From assembly GCF_012650175.1 (NCBI RefSeq), contig NZ_JAAILI010000016.1:1-44309 (forward strand): a stretch of DNA of 44,309 nucleotides. The letters are read 5' to 3'. The translations under genes were made by a program, and so were the position numbers. This document shows positions 23,172 to 31,403 of the stretch, piece after piece (position 1 is the stretch's first letter; the number at the start of each line of letters is the position of its first letter). The notes below the pieces were generated by a model. The model ran no database searches. It was given only the letters and a program-made list of their open reading frames with translations, and was not told the origin of the DNA. This DNA comes from Sphingomonas sp. S2M10. Its GTDB lineage: Bacteria; Pseudomonadota; Alphaproteobacteria; Sphingomonadales; Sphingomonadaceae.

Positions 23172-24709
23172 TGAGCGCGGGCGTCACGGTCCCCATCGAG
23201 GCGATCGTGACGCTCCGACGTCGTTTGGCGGCATTGCCGGCAAGGCATCCCGAGCGGCAGCCGCTGATGACATCGACCGCCGAACTCTACGACATCAGCC
23301 GCGCTACGCTCTACCGGCTGTTGCGCGGCGAGCGAAGGCCGAAGGACGCACACCGTGCCGATCGTGGCCTGTCGCGCACCATGCCTGCCGGCGAGATCGA
23401 ATGGTGGTGTGAGGTCGTTGCGGCGATGAAGAGCCGCACGACCAACCGTCAAGGCCGTCGTCTCTCGACGAAGCGTATCCTCGAAATCGTCACCGAACAC
23501 GGTGTCGAGACCCCCGATCGCGGTCTGGTGAAGCTGCCGGCAGGTCGGTTGGCTGCCTCGACACTCAACCGGCACATGCGGCAACGGGGATACGACACCG
23601 AGCGGATGACGCGCGAGCCGGCTGCGGTGCGCTATCAGGCCGAACGCGCCAACATGCTCTGGCATTTCGACATGAGCCCGTCGGATCTCAAGCAGTTGAA
23701 GGCCCCGACCTGGATCGATCCCGATCGTAATGGCGCGCCTACGTTGATGCTGTTCTCGGTGGTCGATGACCGGTCGGGCGTCGTCTACCAGGAATATGCG
23801 CTCGTCTATGGGGAGGATGCCGAGGCGGCGCTGCGCTTCCTGTTCCGTGCGATGGCACCAAAGGAGGACAATCCGTTTGGAGGTATTCCGGAGAACATCC
23901 AGCTCGATGGCGGCCCGGTCGGCAAATCGAGCGTGTTCAAGGGGGTCATGGAATGTCTCGGGATTACCGTCACTCCGCACATGCCAGCAGGGTCGGACGG
24001 ACGCCGCACGACCGCGCGCGCCAAGGGGAAAGTCGAGCGCCCGTTCCGCACTGTCAAGGAAGCGCACGAGACGCTGTACCACTTTCACGAACCCGCCAGC
24101 GAGGAGGAGGCCAATCGCTGGCTGGCGCGCTACATCGCCACCTACAACAGCGGCGACCATCGTCGCGAGCCGCATTCTCGGATCGACGACTGGCTCGGCC
24201 ACCTGCCCGATGGCGGCATTTGCGCCATGTGCAGTTGGGAGCGCTATTGCGCATTCGCGCGCGAGCCAGAGCGCCGCAAGGTCGGCCTCGACTGCCGGCT
24301 GACCGTCGCCGGCGTTACCTATGAGGTCACGTCCGAAGTGGCCGGCGAAACGGTTGTCGTCTGGTGGGGGCTGTTCGACCAGGAGCTATGGGTCGAGCAT
24401 GGCGATGACCGATACGGCCCGTTCGATCCGGTCGGAGGGCCGGTGCCGCTGCATCGCTATCGCAAGCATCGCAAGAGCCGGCGCGAGGTCCGCGCGGATC
24501 GCGTCGATGCGCTGGCGACGAAGATCGGAATCCCTCGCTCGGTCTTGACGGGCGAGGACGACATCGTGGTGATCGGTCGCAAGCCCACGGTGCCGACAAG
24601 CTGGTGCAGCTCTTCAAGAACAAGGCGAGGGCCGAAGCCGAAACCGATGCGATCGACGCCGACCTACTGGAGGCGCTGGAGGACAAGGCGCGCGATTTCG
24701 AGAAGCTGA
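23171..24709 (+). CDS. DDE transposase (TniA/Mu-like), 3' end replaced
   Basis: A transposase with an N-terminal helix-turn-helix (ELYDISRATLYRLLRGE). The RNase H-like catalytic core shows D in LWHFDMSP, D in IQLDGGPVG and E in KGKVERPFRT, and a Mu-like C-terminal domain follows. About the first 470 residues look genuine. From about 24,570-24,595 the frame passes into DNA whose other frame encodes VirB4, and the final residues (SSSRTRRGPKPKPMRSTPTY) are an out-of-phase read-through. The gene is therefore 3'-truncated or fused at a deletion junction. No partner ATPase follows on this strand. Confidence 0.75.
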   Translation: MSAGVTVPIEAIVTLRRRLAALPARHPERQPLMTSTAELYDISRATLYRLLRGERRPKDAHRADRGLSRTMPAGEIEWWCEVVAAMKSRTTNRQGRRLSTKRILEIVTEHGVETPDRGLVKLPAGRLAASTLNRHMRQRGYDTERMTREPAAVRYQAERANMLWHFDMSPSDLKQLKAPTWIDPDRNGAPTLMLFSVVDDRSGVVYQEYALVYGEDAEAALRFLFRAMAPKEDNPFGGIPENIQLDGGPVGKSSVFKGVMECLGITVTPHMPAGSDGRRTTARAKGKVERPFRTVKEAHETLYHFHEPASEEEANRWLARYIATYNSGDHRREPHSRIDDWLGHLPDGGICAMCSWERYCAFAREPERRKVGLDCRLTVAGVTYEVTSEVAGETVVVWWGLFDQELWVEHGDDRYGPFDPVGGPVPLHRYRKHRKSRREVRADRVDALATKIGIPRSVLTGEDDIVVIGRKPTVPTSWCSSSRTRRGPKPKPMRSTPTYWRRWRTRRAISRS

Positions 24710-25285
24710 TGGATCGCTGCTCGCCGCGCCGGCTCTCGATCTACGGACATAATGGCCTCAAGTTTTCTGAGACGATGGAAGTCGCGGAAATGGTGATGAC
24801 GGGACGGCATCGCCGGGTTCCGATCATCCGGGGGCACCTCGGCAGCGCGCTCTATCGTCAACGCGTCGTCTTCGGCGGCGAGACGGTGGAGGTGCGCGAT
24901 GCCGATCGCAGCGCTTTTGGCGGCATCTTCGGCATCAGGGAATACCCGGCGTCCACCACCCCCACGCAATTTCAATCTCTGCTGGCGGTCGATTTCGCGT
25001 TCGTGCTGACGCAATCCTTCACATTCCTCGGCCGTGCAGCGGCATCAGAGCGTTTTCGGCTGCGGCAAAAGCAGATGGAGAACGCCGATGATCGGGCCGT
25101 CAGCCAGATGCTCGATCTTGTCGACGCGGCGGACGATCTCATGTCCAACCGCTTTGTCCTGGGCGATCACCACTTCACGCTCGCGGTCTATTCCGACAGC
25201 CTCAAGAGCCTGCGCGACAACATGTCGATCGCCCGTGCAGCGCTGGCCGATACCGGCATGGTCGCGGCACGGGAATCCGGACTCC
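24590..25285 (+). pseudogene. virB4: virB4 internal fragment
   Basis: About 230 codons that match the N-terminal to central part of the T4SS ATPase VirB4: CSPRRLSIYGHNGLKFSE, the FGIREYPASTTP segment, FAFVLTQSFTFLGRAAA and FVLGDHHFTLAVY are all typical of the family. The true start is missing on the left, where it joins the transposase. The Walker motifs and C-terminal half are missing on the right, where it joins virB8. It cannot encode a working ATPase. Confidence 0.8.
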
Positions 25286-25540
25286 CCGCAAAACCAGTTT
25301 ACCGCCAGTGACGCGGTTTTCGTGGCGATCCGCTCGGTTGCGTTCATCTCGCCCAACGTCGCGCAAGTCCGCTTCATCAAGCGCCTCCAGCGCGACCAGC
25401 AGGTGATTGAGACGCCTGCCATCGCAACCATCACTTTTGACGTGCTGTCGAAGCCGGAAACAGAATCCGGTCGATACGCCAATCCGCTCGGGTTTCAGGT
25501 CAAGACATACCGGGCCGACGTGGAGGTTCCGACACGATGA
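25286..25540 (+). pseudogene. virB8: virB8 C-terminal fragment
   Basis: From about 25,290 the frame reads TASDAVFVAIRSVAFISPNV and ends with GFQVKTYRADVEVPTR, the C-terminal periplasmic domain of VirB8. The N-terminal cytoplasmic and membrane part is absent, and virB5-virB7 are missing between it and virB4. The stop still overlaps virB9 as ATGA, preserving the native operon junction. Confidence 0.78.
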
Positions 25541-26799
25541 AGACCATCCTGCTTCTGGCCGCGGCGATCGGCGCCATGTCGGCAGCGCCGGCGATGGCGC
25601 AGACGCCTACGCAGCGCGGTCCTGATGCTCGTATCCGCGAGGTCAATTACACCGATGGAAACGTGATCCAGATCCGGAGCGCGTTCCGCACAGCGACACA
25701 GATTGAGTTCGCACCCGGCGAGGTCATCAAGTTCGTGGCGATGGGTGACACCGTGTCGTGGGAGGTCGCCCCGGCTGACAATTCGCTGTTCGTGAAGCCT
25801 CGCGAGCGCGCTGGTGCTACCAACCTCATCGTTGTGACGGACTGCCGCGCGCATATCGTCGGTCAGCTCGCGCGCACGAGCCGGATCAAGCCCGCCCCGG
25901 AGCAGTTGCCGTATCTCCGCCGGCTTGGCGTCGAACTGGTCCGCCAGGCTCTTCGTATCGTAGCCGTGGCGGGTAAGCTGGGGTTCGAGGTCGTCAATCT
26001 GGCGTGACAGCACACCCTCTACGGTAGCGGCATCGATCGGTTTCACGCTGGCCTCGAACCCGGCTTCGAACGCGCGCACGAGATGGCGGCCGATCTGGAG
26101 CGGTGTCTTAAGCTTGGCGGCGAGCAGGATCGCGGCGTCTTCGGTCAGCACGGCATCGGGTTCTATCCCCGGCGACAGTGCGGTGCGCAGCGCCCAGTCG
26201 ATATAGTCGCGCTGCCGATCGCGCAGGCCGCCAAACTCGAACACGGTCGTCCGGTCGCCGATTTCCTCCATCAGCGGGCGTTTCAGGTCGTTGCGCAGCT
26301 TCGGATGGCCGACGAGGATCACGGCCAGTTGACCGCCGCCCTCGGTGACAAGCTCAACGAGGCGCTTGAGCGCGGTCAGCGTCTTTGGGTGGAGGTCGTG
26401 GGCGTCGTCGACGAACAGCGCGACCGGTCGCTTGGCCTTGCGAAACAGCTCCTGCAAATCGCGTTCGCGCCGTTCCGATTGGCTTGGGATCGAGACGGTC
26501 TTCTCAGACGAAAGATCATAGAACAGCGCTGCAACCAGCAGCGGCACCGATATCTTGGCCTTTTCCAGGCTGAGCGCGCGCGAGACGATCACACGGCCCT
26601 CGCGCTCTAGTTCTTCGCGCAGTCGCCGCGTCAGCACGGTCTTGCCCGAGCCGATGGTGGCCGTAAGCGCGATCAGGCGACCACCTGTGATCGCGGTCTT
26701 CAGATCATGGGTAAGCTGGGCATGATGCTCGGTCTCGAAGAAGCCGAGATCGACCGGGGGCCGGGCCAGCCCGTAATAGCGCATCACCTCGGTCTGCAT
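25495..26799 (-). CDS. ExeA/TniB-type AAA ATPase, 3'-truncated
   Basis: An ATPase of the ExeA/IstB-like group found with DDE transposases. It begins MQTEVMRYYGLARPPVDLGF, has Walker A TATIGSGKT (about residues 46-54), Walker B VALFVDDAHDL and sensor VILVGHPKLR. The genuine part ends near LDPARARELTDDMRAAV (about 25,846). Beyond it the frame is an antisense reading of virB9 and virB8 to an accidental stop. Only the last few residues of the normal protein appear lost. It overlaps the upstream small gene at its start codon (26799). Confidence 0.75.
   Translation of the reverse strand: MQTEVMRYYGLARPPVDLGFFETEHHAQLTHDLKTAITGGRLIALTATIGSGKTVLTRRLREELEREGRVIVSRALSLEKAKISVPLLVAALFYDLSSEKTVSIPSQSERRERDLQELFRKAKRPVALFVDDAHDLHPKTLTALKRLVELVTEGGGQLAVILVGHPKLRNDLKRPLMEEIGDRTTVFEFGGLRDRQRDYIDWALRTALSPGIEPDAVLTEDAAILLAAKLKTPLQIGRHLVRAFEAGFEASVKPIDAATVEGVLSRQIDDLEPQLTRHGYDTKSLADQFDAKPAEIRQLLRGGLDPARARELTDDMRAAVRHNDEVGSTSALARLHEQRIVSRGDLPRHGVTHRHELDDLAGCELNLCRCAERAPDLDHVSIGVIDLADTSIRTALRRRLRHRRRCRHGADRRGQKQDGLHRVGTSTSARYVLT
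25537..25848 (+). pseudogene. virB9: virB9 N-terminal fragment
   Basis: Starts with a clear signal peptide (MKTILLLAAAIGAMSAAPAM, then AQ) and continues as VirB9/TrbG: IQIRSAFRTATQIEFAPGEV, DTVSWEVAPADN and ATNLIVVTD. After about codon 104 it runs into antisense of the truncated AAA ATPase gene. The C-terminal two thirds of VirB9 are lost, so the outer-membrane pore partner domain is missing. Confidence 0.8.
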
Positions 26800-27134
26800 C
26801 AGCCGCTCCGTCTGTGGCCGGGCGGGAATCGCCTGCGGATTTCATCCATCACTTCGGGCCGGGACAGCGTGCGCGCGAGCAACGCGTCGATGAAGGCGCG
26901 GTCCTCTTCGCAAAGGCCGCCAAGCGGCAGGCGCAGTTCCTCGGATATGGCGAAGCGTGCCTTGAGCGGCGTGGCGAAGGTGAGTTCGGCGAACGGATCT
27001 GGATCGGCGAATGGCCGGGCCGGCACAGGTGCGATCCCATCGGTGGACCGGAGGCGAACGAAGCCGTCATGAGGCGGCAGCCGCGAGCGATGTAAACAAG
27101 CGATAAGCCATGTTTTCACTCCACTGGTGAACAA
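26799..27134 (-). CDS. Small protein upstream of the AAA ATPase
   Basis: A frame of up to 111 aa ending exactly at the ATPase start. The part from about residue 24 (FVRLRSTDGIAPVPARPF) to the end (VMDEIRRRFPPGHRRSG) has normal codon usage and is acidic/helical. The first about 20 residues may be non-coding. I do not recognise it. It may be the C-terminal remnant of the ATPase's partner transposase or a small accessory protein of that element. Confidence 0.5.
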   Translation of the reverse strand: MFTSGVKTWLIACLHRSRLPPHDGFVRLRSTDGIAPVPARPFADPDPFAELTFATPLKARFAISEELRLPLGGLCEEDRAFIDALLARTLSRPEVMDEIRRRFPPGHRRSG

Positions 27135-27231
27135 GGCTAAATCGCTATTGGAGCGGGGGCTAGTCCGAAAATGCCCCGGTTGCTCGCTTCATCCCTCTTT
27201 GAGAACGGTTCGCAGATTGGTCCGATTTGGC

Positions 27232-27519
27232 TCAGAATGTAGTTGCGTCCTGTAATCCCGCGAACGGGTGGACGTGAATCACGCCTTCATAGCCATACCC
27301 CAACACTATATGTCGGATGGCCGAAGAAGCCTTTTTATACAATCGGATACGTTTCTTATCATAGAGGCCGACGTGATAGAGTGCGGTGCCGCGCCAGCTC
27401 ACGCGGACATTGATATGCCACTTGCCAGACTCGTGCTGACAGACGTGAACGTCAGTCATCGTCCCGCCTGGAGGGCGTTGCGTCGTCAGCTCGCGTTCCA
27501 GTATGAGTTCTAATTCCAT
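27232..27519 (-). CDS. Hypothetical protein, 95 aa
   Basis: A basic, soluble-looking protein (GKWHINVRVSWRGTALYHVG, then YDKKRIRLYKKASSAIRHIV). I start at ATG 27519 behind AGGGTGG; an ATG at 27564 gives 15 more residues. It has no membrane segment and no known motif. It is divergent from the Toprim gene and lies at the edge where backbone sequence resumes after the mobile-element debris. Function unknown. Confidence 0.55.
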   Translation of the reverse strand: MELELILERELTTQRPPGGTMTDVHVCQHESGKWHINVRVSWRGTALYHVGLYDKKRIRLYKKASSAIRHIVLGYGYEGVIHVHPFAGLQDATTF

Positions 27520-27613
27520 TGCCACCCTGCTAAAGCGATTTGACTGGTTTTCGCTGGCGCGCATTGCCCCCGCGCTCTACCAACTATGCGTCCTGTAACG
27601 GAGGTGTCCATAG

Positions 27614-28498
27614 ATGGCGCGACGTGAGTCAGCTTCGATCGAGGAGCAGGCGGACCGCATCGTCCGTCAACTCGGCGGAAAGTGGCAAGGTGATTTCGCC
27701 ATGTGCCGGTGCCCGGCGCACGCAGATGGGAAGGCCAGCCTGTCGATACGTGTTGGCGAGCGTGCCGTTCTCTTCCATTGTTTTGCCGGTTGCACGGCCG
27801 ACGCGATCATGTCGGCGTTACGGACAGGCAAGATCCTCGCGCCCGCCAATCACGACCCAGGGCAGCGTCAGGACAGCAAGACGGACCTCAACAAGCTCGC
27901 GCTCGCGGTCTGGCGTCACGCCGAACCCTTCGCTGGCACACTGGCCGATCGCTACCTGCGCGAGGGGCGGTCGATCGTTCCTGATGGGATCAACGCTCGT
28001 TTCGACCCTCGCTGCCAATGCGGTGCTGGTGCCGCCAAGGCTTTTGCGCCTGCCCTTATTGTCCCTATCGAGGAGGACGCCGGCGTCGTCGCGATCCATC
28101 GCACATTCCTGCGCCCTGATGGCCGCTGGAAAGCCGATATGGACGAACCCAAGCGAATGCTTGGTAATCCCGGCGTCGGCGCGGTGCGTTGGGGTGGCGT
28201 ACCGCTCGACGGCATCTTGCGGCTCGCCGAAGGCGTCGAGGACGCCGCCAGCGTGATGAACCTGCTGGAGCCAGGCCGCTTTGTATGGCCCGTTCTCGGG
28301 ATCGAACGGTATCAGGCTGTTGCGATCCCGGAGAGCGTGCACACCGTCGTCATCTATAGCCAGCATGGGGCCGAGGCAGCGCGCGCGATCGAGCGCGCCA
28401 CTCCGCATCTGGCGGCCAACGGCCGCCAGCTCGTCGTCAAGCCACCGCCCCATGCTGGCGACTGGAACGATCTGCTGCGCGAGATCCGTTCGCTATGA
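27614..28498 (+). CDS. Toprim-domain primase-like protein
   Basis: A 294-aa plasmid protein. A CHC2-type zinc-finger region (CRCPAHADGK with C33 and H36, LFHCFAGC with C56 and C60) precedes a linker and a Toprim-like fold (GILRLAEGVEDAAS with the conserved Glu, and HTVVIYSQHGAEAA where D-x-D-type positions are degenerate). GDWNDLLRE at the end is typical of Toprim proteins on alphaproteobacterial plasmids and integrative elements. GGAGGTG precedes the ATG. It is probably a primase for plasmid replication or conjugative strand synthesis. The Toprim DxD pair is not evident, so activity is uncertain. Confidence 0.8.
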   Translation: MARRESASIEEQADRIVRQLGGKWQGDFAMCRCPAHADGKASLSIRVGERAVLFHCFAGCTADAIMSALRTGKILAPANHDPGQRQDSKTDLNKLALAVWRHAEPFAGTLADRYLREGRSIVPDGINARFDPRCQCGAGAAKAFAPALIVPIEEDAGVVAIHRTFLRPDGRWKADMDEPKRMLGNPGVGAVRWGGVPLDGILRLAEGVEDAASVMNLLEPGRFVWPVLGIERYQAVAIPESVHTVVIYSQHGAEAARAIERATPHLAANGRQLVVKPPPHAGDWNDLLREIRSL

Positions 28499-29094
28499 AA
28501 TTGTTTCCTGGAGCGACGCGGTTCCAACGATGGACGATGGGGGCGACGTTCCTGATCGTGGCAACCTATGCAATCTCGCAGAACAAGCAGTCGCTCGTCG
28601 AAGTCTCGAAAACAAGATTGTCTTCGCCAAGTCCCGGGATCATCGATGGGGATACGATTGATTTTCCCAATGGACGGGTTCGCGTCGTCGGCATCGATGC
28701 GCCCGATGATGATCTGCCACAGCTAAAGGCCATCTCCAGCGAGGCGTTGCGCGGGCTGGCGCTCCGGGACGGCGGAATGGACTGCTCGGTGTCTATGTTT
28801 GACTATGCGCTGCGGCGGGAGAAGCAGTGCCGCACCGATCCGAAAAGCTACGGGCGGTTGAATCTGGCGTGTCGTTTTCCCGCCAATAAGGCGAGCGTGG
28901 GGGCAACGATGGTCGCCCAAGGCTATGCCGTCGACTACCGCATTTTCTCCGGTGGAGCCTATGTCGAGCTGATGCAGAAGGCGGCAGCGCAGCGGGCAGG
29001 ATTATGGGGCGTGGACTATGAGGGAATGCGTCAGCTTGCTGTTCGCAGGGCGCAGGTGCCGCAGGGATGTAGCACAGGGACGATCAAGAAATAG
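28495..29094 (+). CDS. Membrane-anchored SNase-like (thermonuclease family) protein
   Basis: A 199-aa protein with an N-terminal membrane anchor (about residues 15-28) and a staphylococcal-nuclease-like OB fold: GIIDGDTIDFPNGRVRVVGI, DAPD, and ALRGLALRDGG. Of the nuclease's catalytic set, the first Arg (RVRVVGIDAPD) is recognisable, but the region normally holding the Glu-Arg pair is diverged. It overlaps the Toprim gene by 4 nt. Such genes are common plasmid passengers. Extracytoplasmic DNA or RNA cleavage is possible but not assured. Confidence 0.75.
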   Translation: MKLFPGATRFQRWTMGATFLIVATYAISQNKQSLVEVSKTRLSSPSPGIIDGDTIDFPNGRVRVVGIDAPDDDLPQLKAISSEALRGLALRDGGMDCSVSMFDYALRREKQCRTDPKSYGRLNLACRFPANKASVGATMVAQGYAVDYRIFSGGAYVELMQKAAAQRAGLWGVDYEGMRQLAVRRAQVPQGCSTGTIKK

Positions 29095-29102
29095 GCTGCA
29101 CA

Positions 29103-29432
29103 ATGCTTGAACGCGGATCGCCAAGAGCGGCATTGATCGGCCGCTGGGGGATGGCCCTCACACTTGTTACCGGCGCGGTCCTGATCGGCCGCCTGATCCG
29201 TAATTTCCCCTATCTCCTGCCCAATCGGCTTCCTGGCCTTGTCCTATACGAGCTGGGTCCGGCGCTGATCTTGGTTGCTGCGGTCGGCAGCGCCGTGGTC
29301 TTCACCAAGGAAGACGGACCGCGCCTTGGCATCCCTGCGCGGCTCGTGCTGTTTGCACTCGTCGCGACGATCGCCGGGACCGCTACCCTTGCTGCCGAAT
29401 ATGCTGCCGCTCTCGACGGGCAATGGCTATGA
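29103..29432 (+). CDS. Small integral membrane protein, 109 aa
   Basis: Three hydrophobic stretches (GMALTLVTGAVLIGRLI, LGPALILVAAVGSAVVF and LVLFALVATIAGTATLAA) indicate a three-helix membrane protein. It starts 8 nt after the SNase-like gene and is probably the third gene of that operon. I do not recognise the family. A parS-like palindrome begins 7 nt after its stop. Confidence 0.6.
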   Translation: MLERGSPRAALIGRWGMALTLVTGAVLIGRLIRNFPYLLPNRLPGLVLYELGPALILVAAVGSAVVFTKEDGPRLGIPARLVLFALVATIAGTATLAAEYAAALDGQWL

Positions 29433-29438
29433 ACACGA

Positions 29439-29458
29439 GGTGTGCCACGTGGCACACC
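29439..29458. promoter_or_regulatory. parS-like palindrome, copy 3
   Basis: A perfect 20-bp GGTGTGCCACGTGGCACACC, identical to copy 2, between the membrane protein gene and the following 85-aa gene. Confidence 0.7.
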
Positions 29459-29506
29459 CCTATCGCGAGACCTACATGGCGTCGCGATGACTTTTGCGAG
29501 GGTGTG

Positions 29507-29764
29507 ATGCCGATAGAGCCTTTCGTTCTTATTGTTGCCGATCACGACAGGCGCGTCTTTTCGGTCGAGGGGCCGATGGTGGACGACAACCCGTGGTCAA
29601 AGCCGGTCGTCGATGCTCAAGATGGCGGCAAGCGCCACATCAACTGCTTCGTTCCCGGTGGCCCCTCGCGCACCGACGTAGAGACCGCCGCGCGCGAATA
29701 TCAGCGTGAATATGGGTATGCGCGTGTTGAGGCGGGATCGATCGTCAGCCGCAAACCCTGCTAA
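29507..29764 (+). CDS. Hypothetical protein, 85 aa
   Basis: The product begins MPIEPFVLIVADHDRRVFSV and is a small alpha/beta protein without membrane segments. ATG 29507 is preferred because GAGGGTG stands just upstream. A longer frame from 29423 would read through the parS-like palindrome. It is convergent with the reverse transcriptase gene, 21 bp away. No motif is recognised. Confidence 0.6.
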   Translation: MPIEPFVLIVADHDRRVFSVEGPMVDDNPWSKPVVDAQDGGKRHINCFVPGGPSRTDVETAAREYQREYGYARVEAGSIVSRKPC

Positions 29765-29785
29765 GGTCACAGCAACCGGCATCAA

Positions 29786-30658
29786 TCAACCTGGTTCGTT
29801 CATGCTATCTATCTGGCGCATTTGACCCGCCAAGCCGCTCAGACGGCCCTTCAGGCGTTGATCGCCGCTGCCGGGCTGCTGGAGGGCCAACCTCGTCTTA
29901 CGGTGCTTCAGGCGCTGGCGATTGGGCACGACGACCTTCCCGTCGCGAACGACGACACCCGTGATCTCCGCTGGCCGATCCACATAGTGCTTGAGCTTGT
30001 GATAGCGCAGCCCTGTCCGGTGGATCATGCGCCGCACATGCCAAACATCTGCTACGGGCACTTTCGCGCCGGAAATTGTCACGTCATCGACATAGACCGT
30101 CAGCGTGTAGCCCTTGGCCGTGCAGAACGCCGCGATCTCGGCCCACATATCGTGATAGCTATAATATGCCAGGATCGGGCTGAGGGGACTGCCCGTCGGC
30201 AAATGACCCTCGAACGTGCAAAGATCACCAAGAATGCCGGCAACGTCGGCGCGGCATCCCATGATGCTTTGGAAGAACGCGATCACCCGCACACGGGGCG
30301 TGTTGGGGAAGAACTTCTTGATGTCGAGGCAGTGAACGACGCGGTTGCCGCGATGGCGCGCGGCATTGCTGACGTAGCATCGTCCCTTCACCGGGCAGAA
30401 CAGAAAAGATGGCGGCTCGATCCGCGCCAGCATCTTGGCGATACGGCCCTGTACACGCTTGAGCGGCGCGACCGGATCTTCAACCGGACGTTTTCCGCCA
30501 CTCTTCTTCTCAATCTCAAACTGCCGATACCGATCCGGCCCGGTCGCCATTGCCCGCAGCTCAGCTTCTGCAAGGCCGAGCACGTCAGCGAGGCGGCGCG
30601 GACTCGTGAGCTTATAGAGCTGCGACTGATTGAGCGGGATGACCGTCTTATTCGGCAT
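29786..30658 (-). CDS. Retron-type reverse transcriptase
   Basis: A 290-aa reverse transcriptase. Motifs in order: KRPVEDPVAPLK (about 57-67), the retron-specific NAXXH as NAARH (98-102), LDIKKFFPNT (111-120), LPTGSPLSPILAYY (153-166), the catalytic YVDD (189-192) and ITG at 232-234, matching the retron VTG motif. NAXXH and VTG together separate retron RTs from group II intron, DGR and Abi RTs. Its start overlaps the end of the XRE gene by 11 nt. The expected product is a branched RNA-DNA hybrid made from an upstream msr-msd RNA. All catalytic residues are present, so it should be active. Confidence 0.9.
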   Translation of the reverse strand: MPNKTVIPLNQSQLYKLTSPRRLADVLGLAEAELRAMATGPDRYRQFEIEKKSGGKRPVEDPVAPLKRVQGRIAKMLARIEPPSFLFCPVKGRCYVSNAARHRGNRVVHCLDIKKFFPNTPRVRVIAFFQSIMGCRADVAGILGDLCTFEGHLPTGSPLSPILAYYSYHDMWAEIAAFCTAKGYTLTVYVDDVTISGAKVPVADVWHVRRMIHRTGLRYHKLKHYVDRPAEITGVVVRDGKVVVPNRQRLKHRKTRLALQQPGSGDQRLKGRLSGLAGQMRQIDSMNEPG

Positions 30659-30953
30659 GGGTCCGACCGGACCGAGCCTCGAGGAATTGAAGCAGGCTCA
30701 CCACCTTGCCAGCGACAAAGGTCCGTGCCTGGTCGAGCGTGCTCTTCTGATCGAGGTTCTCCGAAAAGAACATGATCGACGAGACAGGCATGTCGAAGAC
30801 AGTGGCATAGCGCTGGATGATGTCCAGCGTGGGCGTCTTCAGGCCGCGTTCGATTTCCGACAGATACGACGTCGAAACCTCCAACCGCTCAGCCGCCTGC
30901 TTCTGCTTGAGGTCGTGATAGACTCGGATCAAGCGAAGAGCTTCACCCAACAT
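30648..30953 (-). CDS. XRE-family HTH protein of the retron operon
   Basis: A 101-aa protein with a Cro/CI-type helix-turn-helix at residues 16-37 (KQKQAAERLEVSTSYLSEIE, then RG) and PTLDIIQRYATVFDMPVSSI after it. The C-terminal 35 residues form a helix that could dimerize. ATG 30953 stands 5 nt behind AAAGGAG; longer frames are shadows of the small upstream gene. It directly precedes and overlaps the RT gene. In HTH-associated retrons this protein is part of the tripartite system. It may also repress the operon at the CTAGCG palindrome upstream (inference). Confidence 0.85.
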   Translation of the reverse strand: MLGEALRLIRVYHDLKQKQAAERLEVSTSYLSEIERGLKTPTLDIIQRYATVFDMPVSSIMFFSENLDQKSTLDQARTFVAGKVVSLLQFLEARSGRTHAE

Positions 30954-30988
30954 TGCATCTCCTTTCAGGAGGCTATTCAGGGTGCGAA

Positions 30989-31162
30989 TTACTGGCGGAA
31001 AACCTTGATGATGGAGAGGGCGATGTGGAGCAGTTGCACCACCACTCGCCCCAAGGCCACCACCGTCTTCAAAGTGGACGGACGGATCAGGCGCTTTGCC
31101 CAATGCTGCCGTCGCACCGTCTTCGTTCGCGCACGCTTCTCGTTCAGACCAAGCTTTCGCAT
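30989..31162 (-). CDS. 57-aa cationic/hydrophobic protein leading the retron operon
   Basis: A short gene with a strong ribosome site (GAGGAGG, 6 nt from the ATG at 31162). The product has an N-terminal half with many Arg and Lys (MRKLGLNEKRARTKTVRRQH) and a C-terminal hydrophobic helix (VVALGRVVVQLLHIALSIIK). This is the layout of membrane-active toxins and antimicrobial-like peptides. It ends 35 nt before the XRE gene on the same strand, so it is the first gene of the retron operon. I recognise no family. It is a good candidate for the effector, or for a small third component. Confidence 0.65.
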   Translation of the reverse strand: MRKLGLNEKRARTKTVRRQHWAKRLIRPSTLKTVVALGRVVVQLLHIALSIIKVFRQ

Positions 31163-31189
31163 GGCGTCCTCCTCTGCCAACCCCCACAC

Positions 31190-31400
31190 CATGCAGGGGC
31201 GCCGCCGAGGCTTTGGAGGGTGGGGTAGAAGCACGTTAACCCTGAACACCAAGGCGGACACCGGGCCGTCCGGTGGCCGCCCGCGGCGCCGCTCGCTCGC
31301 ACGCACGGAGCCACAAAGCAGAGAAGGTTTCTTCTCCAGGAGGGGTTTCCCCCTCGGTTGATGGCGACACATCCCCTTTCAAACTGAACGAGAGTGTGAT
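31190..31400 (-). ncRNA. Candidate retron msr-msd RNA
   Basis: Read on the minus strand upstream of the retron genes there are three consecutive strong hairpins. 31340-31355 has a 6-bp stem GAGGGG/CCCCTC with a GAAA loop. 31321-31336 is GAGAAG/CTTCTC with a 4-nt loop. 31253-31281 is an 11-bp GC-rich stem with one internal mismatch and a 5-nt loop. Short msr hairpins followed by a longer msd stem is the expected retron layout. I did not find the a1/a2 inverted repeat or the branching G with confidence, so the ends are approximate. Confidence 0.45.
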
Positions 31401-31403
31401 GCC

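Noticed and set aside
29786..30658. Reverse transcriptase considered as group II intron or diversity-generating type
   Set aside because: No intron maturase domain, no template/variable repeat pair noticed nearby, and the NAXXH and VTG-like motifs point to a retron.
29822..30775. 317-aa plus-strand open frame
   Set aside because: Antisense shadow of the retron reverse transcriptase, which has all catalytic motifs.
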